A stretch of DNA of 64,000 nt from positions 220,582 through 284,581 of the forward strand of contig JABYQQ010000035.1 in assembly GCA_022605405.1 (NCBI GenBank), written 5' to 3'. This document shows, in pieces, positions 45,834 to 58,884 of this stretch. Each line of letters opens with the position of its first letter. Position 1 is the stretch's first letter. The notes beneath the pieces were generated by a model that was not told the DNA's origin, made no database searches, and worked only from the letters and a program-made list of their open reading frames with translations. Position numbers and translations under genes: made by a program. This DNA is from Earliella scabrosa (taxonomy: Eukaryota > Basidiomycota > Agaricomycetes > Polyporales > Polyporaceae).

Positions 45834-47229
45834 TACTGAAGGAATGGGAGATTGTCTGGGTAAAGGTTTCCGCCTACCTCTTCAGGGAGGTATGGATTGC
45901 AATTGTTTCAAGTCATCTTTCTACATGCACCTCACCCCCAAAGACCTTGATTATTCCACTGCGGAGCACTCCACGTCGCGAATTCCCCACCTCCGGGTTT
46001 TAGACTTGGTAGGAAATTGATCTGAGTCCGCGGCCCGGTAAGAGGCCGGCGACCGCCAACGGTGCTGCTCTCATCGTCATCCGCCAGCCGATATCAGTGG
46101 ACCACACTCATGGGTAGGACCGTGGCAGCGCTAACATTCGCCTCTAGCCCTTTGTTCGGCTGTTGGCGTCTATCCTCCCACCCGTTCGAACTCCTTGGTG
46201 TACTCGCTTTGACGGTCGTCAGTTCCTCAGGTCATCTCCTCCTGGATACTGATACAACTTCGCGCATTTGCCAATTTGGAAGACTTGCAAGTGGTGATAT
46301 TCACGTACGGGCAAGTCTCTTCTCGAGAAGCATTGGAGTCGCCAACTTGAATCGCTGACACTTGGCTGTTCTGGCAGGCGGCGGGCCGCACTAGGATGCT
46401 AGGGTGAAGCTGATTGAAGTCGAGGACAAAAGAGAGAAGATCAAATCATGAGATAAAGTAGGCTCAAAGGTGTGTCCGCTTCACAAAAGCGTTTGCCGGT
46501 GGATGCAACCGGGCTGAACACGCCTTCTCAGTGTATTCTTTACAGTCTCGTACAACGGAGTGGAGACAGTGCTCCTCTTGCTCCTCTCAGAACGTTACTT
46601 TGTATCGGTTGCTTCTCAGAAAGCGCGGCATTCTATTTGACGTATTTCCTCGATTGTAGGACCGTTGTCTCTTTCTGTGACTATCCTTTACGCTACTCGT
46701 TGCACCTCTGACATGCCACGATTTCTAATCGCTCGGCATAGTGATTAGCTCTCCTTGGAATGGGGCGATCACTGACTTTGTATCTTGAGTCTGCATTATT
46801 CAGGTACTCTGACTATCGATTCGGTTTTGCAGGGTACGGCACAAAGACGTGATTGCCCATGCAGCCACTCAGTGACAAGACGATTGTCAGACACGATGCG
46901 CACATATATGCGAATTCACGCCTCGTTCTGTCCCCCAAGTTCTCCTCCTTTGTATACTCGCTGGCATCATCGCTACCAGCACCGCTCCCTGATCGCTACT
47001 CGGCGACGGCTTGAACCAGACATTTTGGTGAGTGTCTTCTCTCCCGTCAACCTTGTTATTGGGCTCAGGCGTCGCTGATATAACTGGTAGATGCGATGAG
47101 AAGTCCAGCAGCTCCATCACTCTACTCGCCTAGCAATCCTTGCGCCCGCCACAGCTTCACATTGACCTTCGTTTTGTGTTCCGCTAGAGAACACAGTCAC
47201 GCCTTGGACCAACCGTCACCAGTCACGAT
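45834..47229. other. Intergenic, no supported gene
   Basis: Low-complexity and AT-richer than its neighbours in places. ORFs are short and without splice partners. Confidence 0.5.
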
Positions 47230-47991
47230 ATGGAATGCATCCTCATGTTCAGCCGAGAACACTTTGGCAACCCGTTGGAGTGGTATGGAGAAAGGTGGGC
47301 CACGTTCAACCAACCCTGTAGCTTCTCAAACCCATGGTTCGCAACTTACCGGGCCCAGGAGGTGAACGATCCCATCCATAGGTTCGGGTCCTCGCGATTG
47401 TGGGAAGGGCCATTCGATCGACACGATGCGGGATACCTGTCAGAAGCATTCAACACGGAGACGATGCAGGTACGTACCTCCAGCTGCAACTTAGGCACCG
47501 CAACTTACTGACTGATACCTGCCCAGCCATATGTTCCCGACAGCAGCGGCTTGTCTCATGCTCGCCATGCTGACGAGCGCACAACGTTGGACGACACCAT
47601 GGCAGTCAATCCTGTCCATGTCATTGACTTCAGCTTCTTGGAGGAGGATGACGAGATGGAACTTCCGTCGCAAACGCGACTCCGCAGCCACTCTGCGACA
47701 TGGAGGAGCAACACCGTGCCTCATCTCGCAGCGACCTACGTCGACTTCTCCTTGAACGAAAACGAGGACATCCCGGATAACCCATACGATCCATCTTTCA
47801 CTGTCGACTTATTGTTTCTCGACAGGCACGGGCCCGCGTCCGGCGGGAGGTTGGGAGACATCTGCGTGACGAACAGGGATGCAAAGGAAGACGCGGTCCT
47901 GTTTGCCTCTTTCGCCGCCGTCTCTGCAACGGTGTACCGGACGAGGGCGTCTCCGTGCTTCCCTGCCGGGCTATCGGCCAATCCGCGATAG
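47230..47991 (+). CDS. Orphan protein, two exons
   Basis: Exons 47230-47469 and 47527-47991 join in phase (GTACGT..CCCAG), 234 residues. The sequence is well mixed, with aromatic-rich blocks (HFGNPLEWYGERWATFNQP, SFSNPWFATYRAQEV) and later HVIDFSFLEEDDEMELPSQ and DPSFTVDLLFLDRHGP, so it looks like a folded protein. No family recognised, no signal peptide or membrane segment seen. A decayed zinc-finger-family paralogue follows 77 bp downstream on the same strand. Confidence 0.6.
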
Positions 47992-48067
47992 TACTGCGAC
48001 ATTGAGGTGAAGTACTTCGCCTTCAGGGTCTGGTAACATCTCGAGAAGGATAGTCGGCACAAAGCCT

Positions 48068-48801
48068 ATGGTGGAAAGCTACGTGCGCTCCATCATCGAA
48101 GGAAGCTTGCGACCCGATCAGCTGGATGACCATACCGGCAGAGGCGTGTCACCTGTTTCACTACGGACTACAGCGACGAGGTATCGGACACGGACACTTA
48201 CATGCAATGCATGAGTATCTTGACAGAAGACGAGTCGCTTGTTCGCGCCTCGATACTCCATGGATAGTGAGTGGTCCGAGCCAATATCGTCTCGATATGT
48301 CCTGACTGACCTTCACGACCATCTCATCAGCATGGCCGGCGGCGTGGACAGTACCTCTGAACCTCGCACGTTAGCTTCAAAGCTAATTGGCAATAGAAAC
48401 ACGCACCTCTTCGACGACCAAGCGTTGGTGTGTTCGTCCGACTGTTGTTTCCCAGGCGAGGCAGATGTACCAGCGGAAGCCACCCCACTCCTCGTCTCGG
48501 AGTCTAGCCTAGTGGACCTTCGATGTGATTGTTCTGCCGTAGCTTCAACAATCCCGGGACACCGCCGCATAACAAGGAAACGATCCGTGCGTGGAAGACG
48601 GCAAAGGACTGGTTTGGTATAGGCGAAGACGAGGGGCACAAAGGTTGGCCATGCGGTGCCAATTGGCTTCGCTCCAACCGATGGCACCTGGAAACGATAA
48701 CCAGACCATACGAACGGGCTTCCTACCATGCGATTGCCAATTACCTCCTTCTCATACGTTCCCTACCTGGCTCCCGGCGCCCCGCCGCCTCTCATCATTA
48801 G
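48068..48801 (+). pseudogene. Decayed, truncated paralogue of the 5.6-kb zinc-finger gene
   Basis: Matches the N-terminal domain of the gene at 5579-7525. The exon 1 end (TYMQCMSILTEDESLVRASILHG) is followed by the same donor position (TA|GTGAGTGG) and the same acceptor context (CTCATCAG at 48323-48330), then MAGG. Further on, ETITRPYERASYHAIANYL corresponds to ITRPYERTAPAIGW. Exon 1 needs a one-base frame change near 48130-48145, and the copy ends at a stop at 48801 long before any zinc finger. A 113-nt second intron (48430-48542) would join the blocks. A short expressed protein cannot be excluded. Confidence 0.5.
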
Positions 48802-49788
48802 CAAGCAAGCGGCAGATCTCTCGCAATGAACAAGGACAGCCGCGCTTGTGGACAGGATTATCCAACCACGACAAGAATACAGGACAATGGCAAGACTACC
48901 TGAATTCTCTCTGTAACGATGTCTGTTGCGCCTGGACGTAGAACCAGCCAATCGCGGCTCTTCTGGCACTGTGCGTGGTAGGATCGTCGAGCGTAGGTTC
49001 GAAGGTTAGTCGAGGCGTAGCCGAGTTCGTTCGGCGAAGCATACCATAGACGGTAGTTTAGACGCTCGAGAGCACAGCTTGTACCGCGACCGCGACCATC
49101 TCGTCGAATAGACCTGCGACCCCATCGTTTCCCTCTTTCTGCGACTTGCGACCGCGCTCACCGTCGTCTCGTCCTTCGCGAACTCCCTGCGACCTGCTGA
49201 CATCCACCGCGACCCTTAGTCGAAGTGCTCTGTCTCGCCGAACCTCGCGCGCGTCGTCGAACGCCACGTCGAACTCCGCCTCATTCTTTCCTATGAGCGG
49301 AGTTTTTGGACAAAATAAAGCTAAGCCCAAAGTGCCTGCGCTCCTCTTCGATGTCTGCAGTTTCACACAATTGCTGCAAACAGCAGACAACAGCAGTCCA
49401 TGGGTAACGATTGTCTGCAGATGTACAGTAATGTAAGCATCACAAGTGGGGACGGTACTCTATCAATCTCCAAGTGACCGTGCGTGCTCTCCGCCGGCGT
49501 AACATGCGGTTGAAGCGCAATGTCTCCGCTTGTCCCACATTGTCCGCATTTGCGCGTGTTTGTCAAGGCGTCAATATTCCAACCCGCACAGCCACTTACT
49601 CACCACCTTCGCCTCCTCGTCCCGCGTTGTACAATGTTGTCCCCCATTGCAGCGTATTGTAGATCCTTGGCCTCTGGTATTTCCAACACACTTCGTCAGC
49701 ATGACAACCTGTTGCTTGGCCCCCGCTTGGCATGTTATCACGCCATTTTTCGTCTTCCTTTTTTTCTCCGTCGCCTTCCCCTAGAGGA
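48802..49788. other. Intergenic; GCGACC-rich stretch
   Basis: About 49085-49260 is a degenerate (T/G)CGAC-rich sequence, open on the minus strand only because of composition. No gene is supported. Confidence 0.5.
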
Positions 49789-49795
49789 TATATAA
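49789..49795 (+). promoter_or_regulatory. TATA box
   Basis: TATATAA, 59 bp upstream of the ATG at 49854. It is preceded by a T-rich tract. This supports 49854 as the true start of the following gene. Confidence 0.6.
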
Positions 49796-49853
49796 GGCTG
49801 CGGCGGGGGATACCCTCTCCCCCGCGTCCCATCGTTAACGCCCACCCTTACGC

Positions 49854-52800
49854 ATGGCGTCGACCAACTTTCCTCGACAAAACTGCGTCCACCCCGAGTG
49901 CATCGCCCATCCGGACGGTTCGTGCGCCGACTTCCTCGTCACCTGCAATGGCACTTCACGGTCGGTGAGTTCTTGTCCCGCCAAGTCCCTATCCCCCGCA
50001 CGTCGGTGTCCCACCAACACCTATTCCCCCAGACTGCCATCTTTCCGAGCCCTGCAGCGCATGCGATCATCCGTGGTATAGTCATCGCATCACTCGTGAC
50101 GAGGTCGAAGGGCGCGAGGACAATCTGCGCCGCGGGGCATCCCTCGTGACAGGGTGTGGAGGTTTCTTCGCGGTCAGTCCCCTTTGTCTCCTGTCCTGCT
50201 TGCCTCCGCTGAGTCTTCTTAGGCCTCTGACCCCTCCTCGTGGGTTGGGTTGACAGTGTGCGTGTGCTCTCGCTCTCTTCGGGCACATGACCTCCTGCGC
50301 GCGTCCGTCGTCCATCCTGGGTACGTCGTTCTGTCTCTCGCATGTGCGTTTCCCATCACCGTCGCTCACGTCCTTCATGGGACATAGACTCTCTGCCCCG
50401 CCGCAGCTTACCACAACCCATCCACCCCCGACCCCTTTCTTTCCTCCAGGCCTCTCCTTACCACCCTCCTCTGCCAGCGACGTCGCGGCCCATAGTCCCA
50501 TCTTCGCCTATGGTGGACTTCCCCCTCCGGCTCCTGGCCGCACGATTGATCGTCGCAACGTCAGCGCTGAGCGGGCTCGCAATGCCGTTGCCGTTGCTCA
50601 CAATGCTCCGCGCATACGCACCTCGGGCAGTAGTCGCGTCGTCTCCGCTCCTGTCCAGGGCTCGTCGGTCACGCCCATCTCCGCCACTGCTCACGCCGCA
50701 GACCATGAGGACGAGGAGTGCCTCAATTTTATGTTATACCCCATGGTGGTACGTACGTCCTTCCTTTGGGTTGGTTTCTCTCCTGAAATGTCGCCCTCAG
50801 CACCCTGCCTCACCCGACCATCCCGGCGCGCATCCCGGCGCCGTCCTTCAGTTCTCAGGCGAACGTTTCACTCAACTCGCTCGTCAGACCGAGGCGTGGC
50901 ACTACGTGATGACCATCAAGTTGCCGAAGACTGGTCAGGTTTGGGACACGTTCGGTCGACAGGTCGTCGATCACTGTCAACGTCACCGAATTGAACTTCC
51001 CGGCTTCGACGCTTCAAAGCCCTTCACGTCGCCCCAGGACCTTCCGTTCCATCTGTTGTCCTCTTCGCCGAAGTCGAAGGCACCAGTCCGCGTTCACATC
51101 ATCTGCGATGACATCGGTGCGACCGACTTTACGCTGAAGACCTTGCTCGAGGCCCGCTTCACTCACCTCTCATGGCCGTTGCCGGGACCGCGAGGATCAC
51201 ATCGACTCCTTCGTGGCTGTGAGTACTTGCGCTCTCCTTCTCTGTTCTTCGTTACTGACCGCGTCTCAGGTGTTCGGTACGGTGACACTCTCACCCATCT
51301 CGATCGAGAGCTTGAAGTGTATCGCGCCCCCAACGTCTTCGGCTTGGACGACTTCGAGCGCATCCAATGCCGGGATCTGTTGCATCCTTGCGGCCCTCGC
51401 CGCCTGTTGGCTTGCGTCGTTCCTCTACTCAAAGCAGAATGCGTCCGCGGGTGTCCGACTTCGTCTCAGGGCTCAGAGCCGTCTACCAGCACCGCGGCCT
51501 TGGACGAGATGGAGATTGACGAGGCATTAAACAGGCGCCTTGACACTCCAAGCCCACCCCCCATCAGTGAGGTCATAGCTGCGCTCCAAAACTCCTCGCC
51601 GTTGTTCGTGCCGGACTCCGATAACGAGGACATTCTCCTGCCGCCCCTTCCTCAGCCTGACTTCTCCGCGATGGACCCAGACCTCCTCGCTCGCGCTACT
51701 TTCACGCGGTCTCCCAATGACGGCCAGCTCCTCCTCAACATCCCACTCTCGCCGATCCCTGTTGGGCCTCCAGCCGCCTCCTCCTCCACCCACCATGCCC
51801 TCCCCCCACTACCAAGACGTTCAACACGGGTACGCCACCCTCACGCTCACTGTGTCCCTTGCACTCATTCATCGAGCCTCCCACAGAACCGCGTTCGCCC
51901 ACGGCCCGTCGTTAGGCAGGCCTCTGGGAGTGCTCATCAACATGACGAGCTCACAGTGTTTGGTGAGCCTTCTCGTCCAACCACGCCGCCTCCGGGAGAG
52001 CAGACACCTGTGGCCCAGGTACGTCATTGTACTTGGCAGCACGTAGGCGGGCGGGCGAACTTACGACGCCGTGATAGCCTCCTCTATCCCCTCAGCTTCC
52101 CGATTCAGAAGTCCGACCTTGGAACCGCCGGCGCACCGAGTCCCCTGTCCCCTCGACTTCGACCACGCCCCCTGCAGGCGAGGTATGTTATACGTTCTAT
52201 GTCCGAGATGCTATTGACTTATACCCTTCATCAAGGTGCACGAGTCTTTGCATCCACCATCGGGCGCCGAGCTCTTGTCATGGGCTGAACGCGTGCGCGC
52301 CCTCATTCCTAACATTCCGGAGGATATGCCACCCCCGCACTTCCGCGCGCCGTCCGCGCAGATGGCGGCAGACATGCTCATCGCACTCATCCGCTGGCAC
52401 TTTGAGAACCCCGAGGGCCCTGTTGGATTCGCCGCACGCGCGTCCTTCCGCCGACAGTACGAAGACCGCTTCCCAGGGCCAGGATGCCTTTGGGCCTTCA
52501 CCAGCCTTGCCAGTCTTATACGACGTTCTCACGCTCTTTCTTTGGAGATGTGAGTAATTCATTCAGCGTGGTGCATGGTAACTCTCACTAATCGCTACTC
52601 ACTGCAGCGGCGACAGTACTGCTGGGGGCATGGCCATCGGGGACAGTCCCACCCGCACCGTAATGCGCCTGGCAGTACAGACCATCTTAGCCAACGGCGA
52701 GCTATGGCAGCCCATGGGTCGCTTCCACACGATCCGCACCCACATTGGGGGCCCGCAAGGCGTGCACGAGCGCGAGGTGTCAATGAAGACCGCGGGGTTT

Positions 52801-54016
52801 CTGGCCTTGATGCACATGGCTGGCGGGCACGGTGGGCCCTTCCCCGCGTCGCCGTTCTTGCTGCGTCACGTCGTTGAGGGGCGCTCTTCGTGTTCCATCG
52901 ATCACGCGTTCATGCGCCTCATCGACCCGGACCTGTATGATGGACTGCGTCTGTGGGTTGATCATGACAAAAGCGACGACCTCCCGGCCAGCCCGAGCAA
53001 TCCCTTGTTCGCGCTGCTGACCGCCGCCGATATAGATGTCAGTCATTCGTTCTGCGCTTCTTCGTTGGTGATCTAACGTTTGTGTCGTTCTAGCCTCATG
53101 CCTGTTCACGCCCTCCCTCCGCGCAAGATCTGCTGTGGATTGAGCAAACCCTTGTGTCCTTCGCAGCTCTCGGGGCGAAGGACATCTCGCAAACAGCCGA
53201 CTTTCGCGCTTTCCAGGCAGGGATGACGCATGTGCTTCCTGCTGGTACCACGTTGGCTGAGGTGCGCGACTCCTACGCCCTTTCTCTCGCTAAAGCTCAT
53301 TTTGGTGCACAGCTTTTCGAAGGGCGTTCCCGGGACTTCATAGCGGCCATGTGCAACCATCAACTAGAGTCCACCGACACTCTCATTCCTCACATTCATT
53401 TCGAGTCCACGCTGGATCGTGAGCTCATCCAGGCCGCCACAGCCAACTCCGATTTCATCGATAACGACACTTGGGACGTCTTGTACGAGAACCTCTTCGA
53501 GGAGCGTCTCCTGCGCTACCTCCGCGGCACGGGACATCCTGACCATCCCGACGTCATCGCCGTTGTCGGTGTGGAGGAGTATAGTCGCTCCCTGGGTGAT
53601 CCGGTTCTTCGCTCGCGCCTGTTCTTGCACACGGTGTCAGGCTCCGATCTCGTCCCTCTCGACCCCAACTGGAAGCTTCGGGTGAGCTTGATCTTGGCCG
53701 CTCTCATCTCCCGGACAGCTTGACTGACCTCGTCGTGCGCAGATCAAATTCAGACATCGTCGAGGGAGGCGCGAGCCAGACACATCCAACAAACACGCGC
53801 CGTTGCCTAGAGCTGTGCGTATCGTCTGCATCATCTCCCTCATGCTCGGTCTAACATAGCCACTGGCAGCTGGAGGTTCATTCATGCTTCTACGACTGCG
53901 TGGTCACAGTCGATGCCGGGTTGCGTAATTTGTTGCTAGAGCCCCCTCCGTATGCCGCATTTGAGGCATGGATCCACGGAGCGTTTCTCAGCCCAGAGCT
54001 ATACAACGCGGTGTAG
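49854..54016 (+). CDS. Large Agaricomycete-specific multi-domain protein, tentatively HECT-like C terminus
   Basis: Exon 1 (49854-49964) encodes a small Cys cluster (CVHPEC, GSCADF, TCNG). Exon joining between 49965 and 50287 is unresolved. From there the exons are phase-correct: 50287-50748, 50801-51218, 51270-52018, 52096-52182, 52236-52549, 52608-53037, 53094-53681, 53743-53814 and 53870-54016. About 1,090 residues follow 50287. A folded block (ALPKTGQVWDTFG-like region, HIICDDIGATDFTLKTLLEAR) is followed by a disordered Ser/Pro linker and a large C-terminal region ending VHSCFYDCVVTVD...LYNAV. The H-x-CF near the C terminus recalls the catalytic Cys of HECT E3 ligases, but this is a weak resemblance. 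I remember such proteins as a multi-copy family in Agaricomycetes. Function is not established. Confidence 0.68.
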
Positions 54017-54232
54017 TTGTTGCGGCGGCATGTGATTGTATCGGTGACGGTAGCTACGCGTTTGTACCTCGCTGTTGGAATGTCATCATCGTTGCATGCC
54101 TGCCTTCATCACGTGCGCGGTTGTTGAACTGGCAAGCACGACAGCGTCTATCTGGGCCCTCTTATCCTGCTACTACCACTAGCCTCTGTTCCTCACTCCC
54201 GACCCATCCTTCCCCGCAAACGCAACAAGAGC
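54017..54232. other. Short intergenic spacer
   Basis: A pyrimidine-rich tract at about 54183-54216 precedes the next ATG, as expected for a promoter/leader. Confidence 0.4.
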
Positions 54233-55172
54233 ATGTCGTCGTCCCCCGATCACCAGCCTCTACCTGCCAGCCCGGTCGGGTATTCCACCAGCTCTTCGAA
54301 CCGCTCTCCCACCCCTGCCCCCCCTCAGGAAGTCACCACACGCCCGCGGTCAACCGGAGAGCGCCATTCAAATCCTCGCAAACGCCACCGAATCTGCGTG
54401 GAGGATATAGACTCATTGGCAGAGGCGGACCTGGATGACGCAGACGCACACACGTCTAAACGGACAGCATCTGCTGAGTACCGAGCTGCTTGCGTTCAAT
54501 GCGCGCAGGCAGGCAAATCGGGCGAGTGCACGAAGAATCGGCGGACGATTGGCTGTCGCCGCTGTAATGCTCGGCGGTTGAGCTGCTCGTTTCGTTCAGG
54601 TATGCCTTTCATTCCTGAACAGTGGCGGAAGTGCTCTAATGGGACTACCAAGATGTCACAGCATCTCAAGACGACCTCGCCCTGCCTCGCGTGATAGTCC
54701 ATGTTGACTCAACGCTCGCCGCACTGCTGTCACATGTCCGTTTGTTGGCAGCGACCCTAGACCATGTGCAGGGGGAGGTTCAACAATTGCGACGGCAGCT
54801 AGACCATCATCAGGGTGGAGGAACGTGGCGTCCGAGAGGCGTTGTCGGTGAGGTCCTCTCTTCCCCTTCGCAGGCACCACCTTCCCATGTCCCCTGTTCG
54901 GTCTCCCCCACCTCCTGGGTTTCATCGCACATCTGTGAAGAGACGGATGCGCATCAGGAGTGTAGGCATTTGGGGACTCACGTCTGTCGATGCTGCACCG
55001 CATCACAACCAACAGTGGCCCCCCTACGGCCGGCCAGTGTGGGATTCCAAGCGATCTCCCCCTCGCCCGCTTTCCCTGAAACCATATGAAGGTTGCATGT
55101 TCAATGCGCTGCGAATCACAACCAAGGGTTTGGCACCTACGATGTCTCCAAGAGGCAGTGGAAGGTCATCAA
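54233..55172 (+). CDS. Cys-cluster protein with coiled coil, 3' end unresolved
   Basis: Exon 1 54233-54599 and exon 2 from 54653 join in phase. Probable exon 2 end is 54824, with exon 3 from 54874. After a Ser/Pro/Arg N terminus, a Cys cluster CVQCAQAGKSGEC...GCRRC...SC reads like a zinc-binding DNA- or protein-contact module. It is followed by a heptad-like helix (LLAATLDHVQGEVQQLRRQLDHH) and a Pro-rich segment (SPPPPGF, KRRMRIRS). A further exon carries GFGTYDVSKRQWKVIK up to a GTGAGT donor at 55173. The frame change between these last parts and the true 3' end could not be solved. It lies between two other lineage-specific genes on the same strand. Possibly a regulator; not recognised. Confidence 0.5.
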
Positions 55173-56298
55173 GGTGAGTGTTGCACATCAGCGGCGAGAT
55201 CTTGACCTCTCAACCTGACTGCTACTGACTCTTGCACACAGCTGGTTACCACTTTGTGTCGTCTCCCCCCCGTAACGCGTTCATAGCCTTCTGTCCGTTT
55301 GCATCAGTGTATGTCACCTCTCTACGTACTCCATGCCATAGCCGTTCGAGAACGCTGTGGCCGTCGCTAAGACTCGCTTTCGAATACGTCATGGATCGGC
55401 GAGCAGACCCTCATGCGCCTCCTGACGGCATCTCTCGCCGCTGCGCTCCCTCGTGTCCACCGTCCATGCGCTTGTTATCGGCAGCAGTTTCTGCCGTTGG
55501 TCTCTGTCGAATACCGATAGGGTCTCAGGTTGATCCAGGCCCTGGCGATGGGGCTCTTTGTCACCTGAATCCTTGTATTCCATCACGCCACTGCCCGGGG
55601 CGACGGGCAAATGATTGTTGCTGGGTGGCCAGGTGCCAGTCTGCGTTCGCATCGTCTTCTCCTCGGGCGCACTGACCTGTTCAATCCGTGCAGGTATGCC
55701 CCCAGGTGAAGACAACTACAGACCATTTAACCCTATGAGCCCGTACGTAATATGGGCAACCTATGTGCGTGTTGTGGGTGGCAGACACATGCGCGAATCA
55801 CTGTTGCTTGTCCGGCTGATGGCATAGATAACAATGACACATGTCCAGTGACTCATGCGCAGTTTGCGTGAGCTCGGCTTGTCGCCGCCGGCTTGGTACT
55901 TTCCGCCTAAGGTCCAGATTCTGCATGTGCATAGGTGACATTTCTAACCCTTGGTCCACGGCACATAACCTCACGTTGTTGCTAGACTGGTACGAGCGGA
56001 ATGCCCAGGCGATCCATGTCTCTATGCTGGGCGCAGAGGTGGATGAACAGTCAAGACAGCCTCCCGGACGTTCATCAGGCGCCAGGACCAGTGCCAAGCC
56101 AGCTTCGGGGGGAGACTCTGTGCCCCCCCCCTCCCCCCGGCCAGCCCGCGCATCGAGATCCAGGGTTTTTCTCCGCCACGATCAGAGCCCAAAATCGCAC
56201 TGTCGGAGTATGTCGCTCAGTAGTCCCGTGGCCGATATAAATGTTGACGTGTTCCTGTGGGCCTGTTCGTGGACCATCTCCACCCTTCACCAGTCTCC
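55173..56298. other. Unresolved: possible further exons of the preceding gene
   Basis: A GTGAGT..CACAG intron (55173-55241) follows the preceding gene's last clear exon. Beyond that I see splice-like signals (for example around 55307 and 55354) but no coding frame I trust. There may be decayed exons here. Confidence 0.35.
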
Positions 56299-58734
56299 AT
56301 GTCATCGCGTGGCCGCCGTGGCTCTCGTCGCGGACGTCGACTCGCCCCACCCTCTGGTGGTCGCGGAGGCAGAGGCCGTGTCCGTGTCCCTGCCTTGCCG
56401 AACGGTGATCTCTCTGGCTCTCATGACAGCGCTTCACCCGTTGTAGGCCCCTCGCATCACATGTCACCTACTCTCAGGGAGGAGGGAACGTCTTCTGTCC
56501 CCACAGTTCGTCGCTCTCAGCGACTTGCTGCCCAAGGTCCTACCGTAGGCCCATCCCCCTCTAGCACTGTGGTTCTCCAGATTCGCGAAGGAGATGAAGG
56601 CGGGGGTGTTGAACCTCCTACCGCACCCCCTCACTCCAACATAGGTGAGACACATGCGAGGTTCTCGACGCTATGGCTAACATCTGCTGTACGTCCTGTT
56701 AGTTGGAGTACCACCCTCCGCGCCTTTGTCGTCCACTCACGACCTCGACGAAATGGATGGAGCGGATCACTGCTCTGATGCCGGTTCTGAGTTGTCGTAT
56801 CTCACGGATGACGATTGCGTCTTTCCTCCAGGTGGGTAGAGGGTTCTTGTGGCTGGGTTAGGCGCATGGCTCACATCCAATTCCTCAATTATTAGGTCAG
56901 GCCACTCCGCCTCCATCACTGGAGGCCATGAACATCTCCCCCACTCGTGAGCATCATTCTGCGCCCGCTTCGCACTCGGTGAGTGGCCTGTTAGCGCCCC
57001 CTCTGTCCTCCGCTCATGGTGCGGGCTCGTAGCTCTCTCCCGCTGAGCGTTCAGACGCGATCCCGTTGGTTGGGAGTGCTTTGGAGAACGACGTCGTCCC
57101 AGAGGCAGGGGATGAGCCAACGGCGAGCGAGCCTACGCTAGCCTGGTTCCAAGCCCGGTTTGCAGTTGCATACCGCCCGCCCGATGAGAATCTCACCGCT
57201 CACCACCAACGCGCTCAGGAGGGTCTCAGGGTATGTGTGCTCTTGACACATTAACCACAGCCGTGTCTGAATGAGACATATGCAGGCCTCTCGTTCCCCC
57301 GAGCCACTTGCGGAAGACGTGGACGCAAGGCTGACCACACCCACCACGCACGGAGGCAATCAGACTCTCACAGCGCAAGTTTCGCTTCCCCACCGTGCGC
57401 TATCCTTCCCCTCTGCTCCCCATGCCTGCTTGCCTGTCCGTTTGGACTCTTCGGCCGGCGTCACTCCTGCAACTCCCGACCCTCAGGTCGCTCCCGCCGC
57501 CCAACTCGCTCAGGTCGCTGCCTCCGCTCACATCGCTGTGGCCCGCCCCTCCGCTGACGTCATTTTGGCCGCGAACGTCCGTCCTGCCGCTCCCGTGGTC
57601 TCCGCCCCTCCCGCCATTCACAGGGCTCCAGCCGTTCAGGTTGCTCCCGCCGTTCAGGTTGCTCGGGCCGCTCCGGCCGCTCCGGCCGCTCACGTCGCTG
57701 CAGCTGCTCCCACCGTTCACGTCGCTGCCACAGCTCCCGCCGCTTACGTTGCTGCAACCGCTCCCACCGCTCCCGCCGCTCACGTTGCTGCCACCGCTCC
57801 CGCCGCTCACGTCGCTGCAAGCGCTCCCGCCGCTCACGTCGCTGCCACCCCTCCCGCCGTCCACGTAGCTCCCGCCGCTACCGGGGCTCCGGTCGCTCAT
57901 GTCGCGCCTGCCGCTTCCGTTGCGCCGGGTCCTCCGCCCGGTGTACAGGTTGTCCCTATGGGCAATGCGCCTCTCATCGCTAATGCGGGCTTGGTGGGAC
58001 ACGGCGCGGTCGTCGGCAACCAGGGGCCGGTTGGATATGCCCCAATCCCAGCTCAAGCTCATGGCATCGCGCCCGGCGCCGTCCCAGGTGGCCACGCAGC
58101 TGCAGCCCCCCCTCCTGCAGCGGTGGGTCCACCTGCGCCTGTCGCAGTAGGCGGTGGGCACGACGGCCCCAGGGCGGCTGCAAGGGCCTACCTGTGGCGT
58201 CTGTTTCCCGTCCGCGCAGCGCTGGCGGCGTTCCTGATGGAGAACCCTCTGGCCTACGGCGTTGGCTATCGTGACCTGCTCCGCCTACGGGCGATACGAG
58301 GTGCGCAGCGCGATTTGCGCATTGGCTACGGACAGCATGAGCCCTCGTCGGTGATGGTTGATGACGCCGGTCAACCTCTGCTCATCACTGTCGAGGATAC
58401 TGTGGCCGCTTTTGGGATGAGCAGCTTTCATACCTATCTGACGCTTCGCTCGCGCTCAAATAGCTTGTACGCTTTCTATCAGTGGATGAGCACGAACGCG
58501 TCCCTCTTCGACGGTGGTGATCATCAAGAGGAGAGGGAGTTTCTCCAGGTTTTGCACGCGTTCTTCTCCCCAGAGCGCATACCTGACCTCCTACGGCGCA
58601 GGGAACTCTCTTCTTCCCAGCGGGCGGCCGTTCACACCGCCATTCCAGCGCTGTGGCGGAAGGCCGAACAGATTCTCAGAGCACGTGGTATGGCACGGAA
58701 GGATCTGGGGCAGGCAGATGATATATACGACTGA
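56299..58734 (+). CDS. Lineage-specific protein with Ala-Pro-Val-His repeat region
   Basis: Five exons in phase: 56299-56644, 56703-56831, 56896-56978, 57033-57230 and 57286-58734, 734 residues. The start MSSRGRRGSRRGRR is Arg/Gly-rich. The middle (about 57480-57935) encodes an imperfect 9-10-residue repeat of the APAAHVAAT type, about 15 copies. The last 200 residues look folded and conserved (AYLWRLFPVRAALAAFLMENP, YRDLLRLRAIRGAQRD, AAFGMSSFHTYLTLRSRS, FLQVLHAFFSPERIPDLL). No known domain. A Met at 56257 would add 14 residues. It belongs to the same-strand block with the genes at 49.9 and 54.2 kb, and I suspect all three are fast-evolving multi-copy families. Confidence 0.72.
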
Positions 58735-58884
58735 TGATAGCTCATGTACAGACCGGACGCTCACTCAGATGTTGTCGGAGTCATAGAGTGTCGTGTTGGC
58801 TATGTTCAGAAGAGTACATGCTCGTATACTATAACGATCATCGTGTCCTTCACCCCGCGTGTCCTGACCCTCTAGCGCTTGAAC

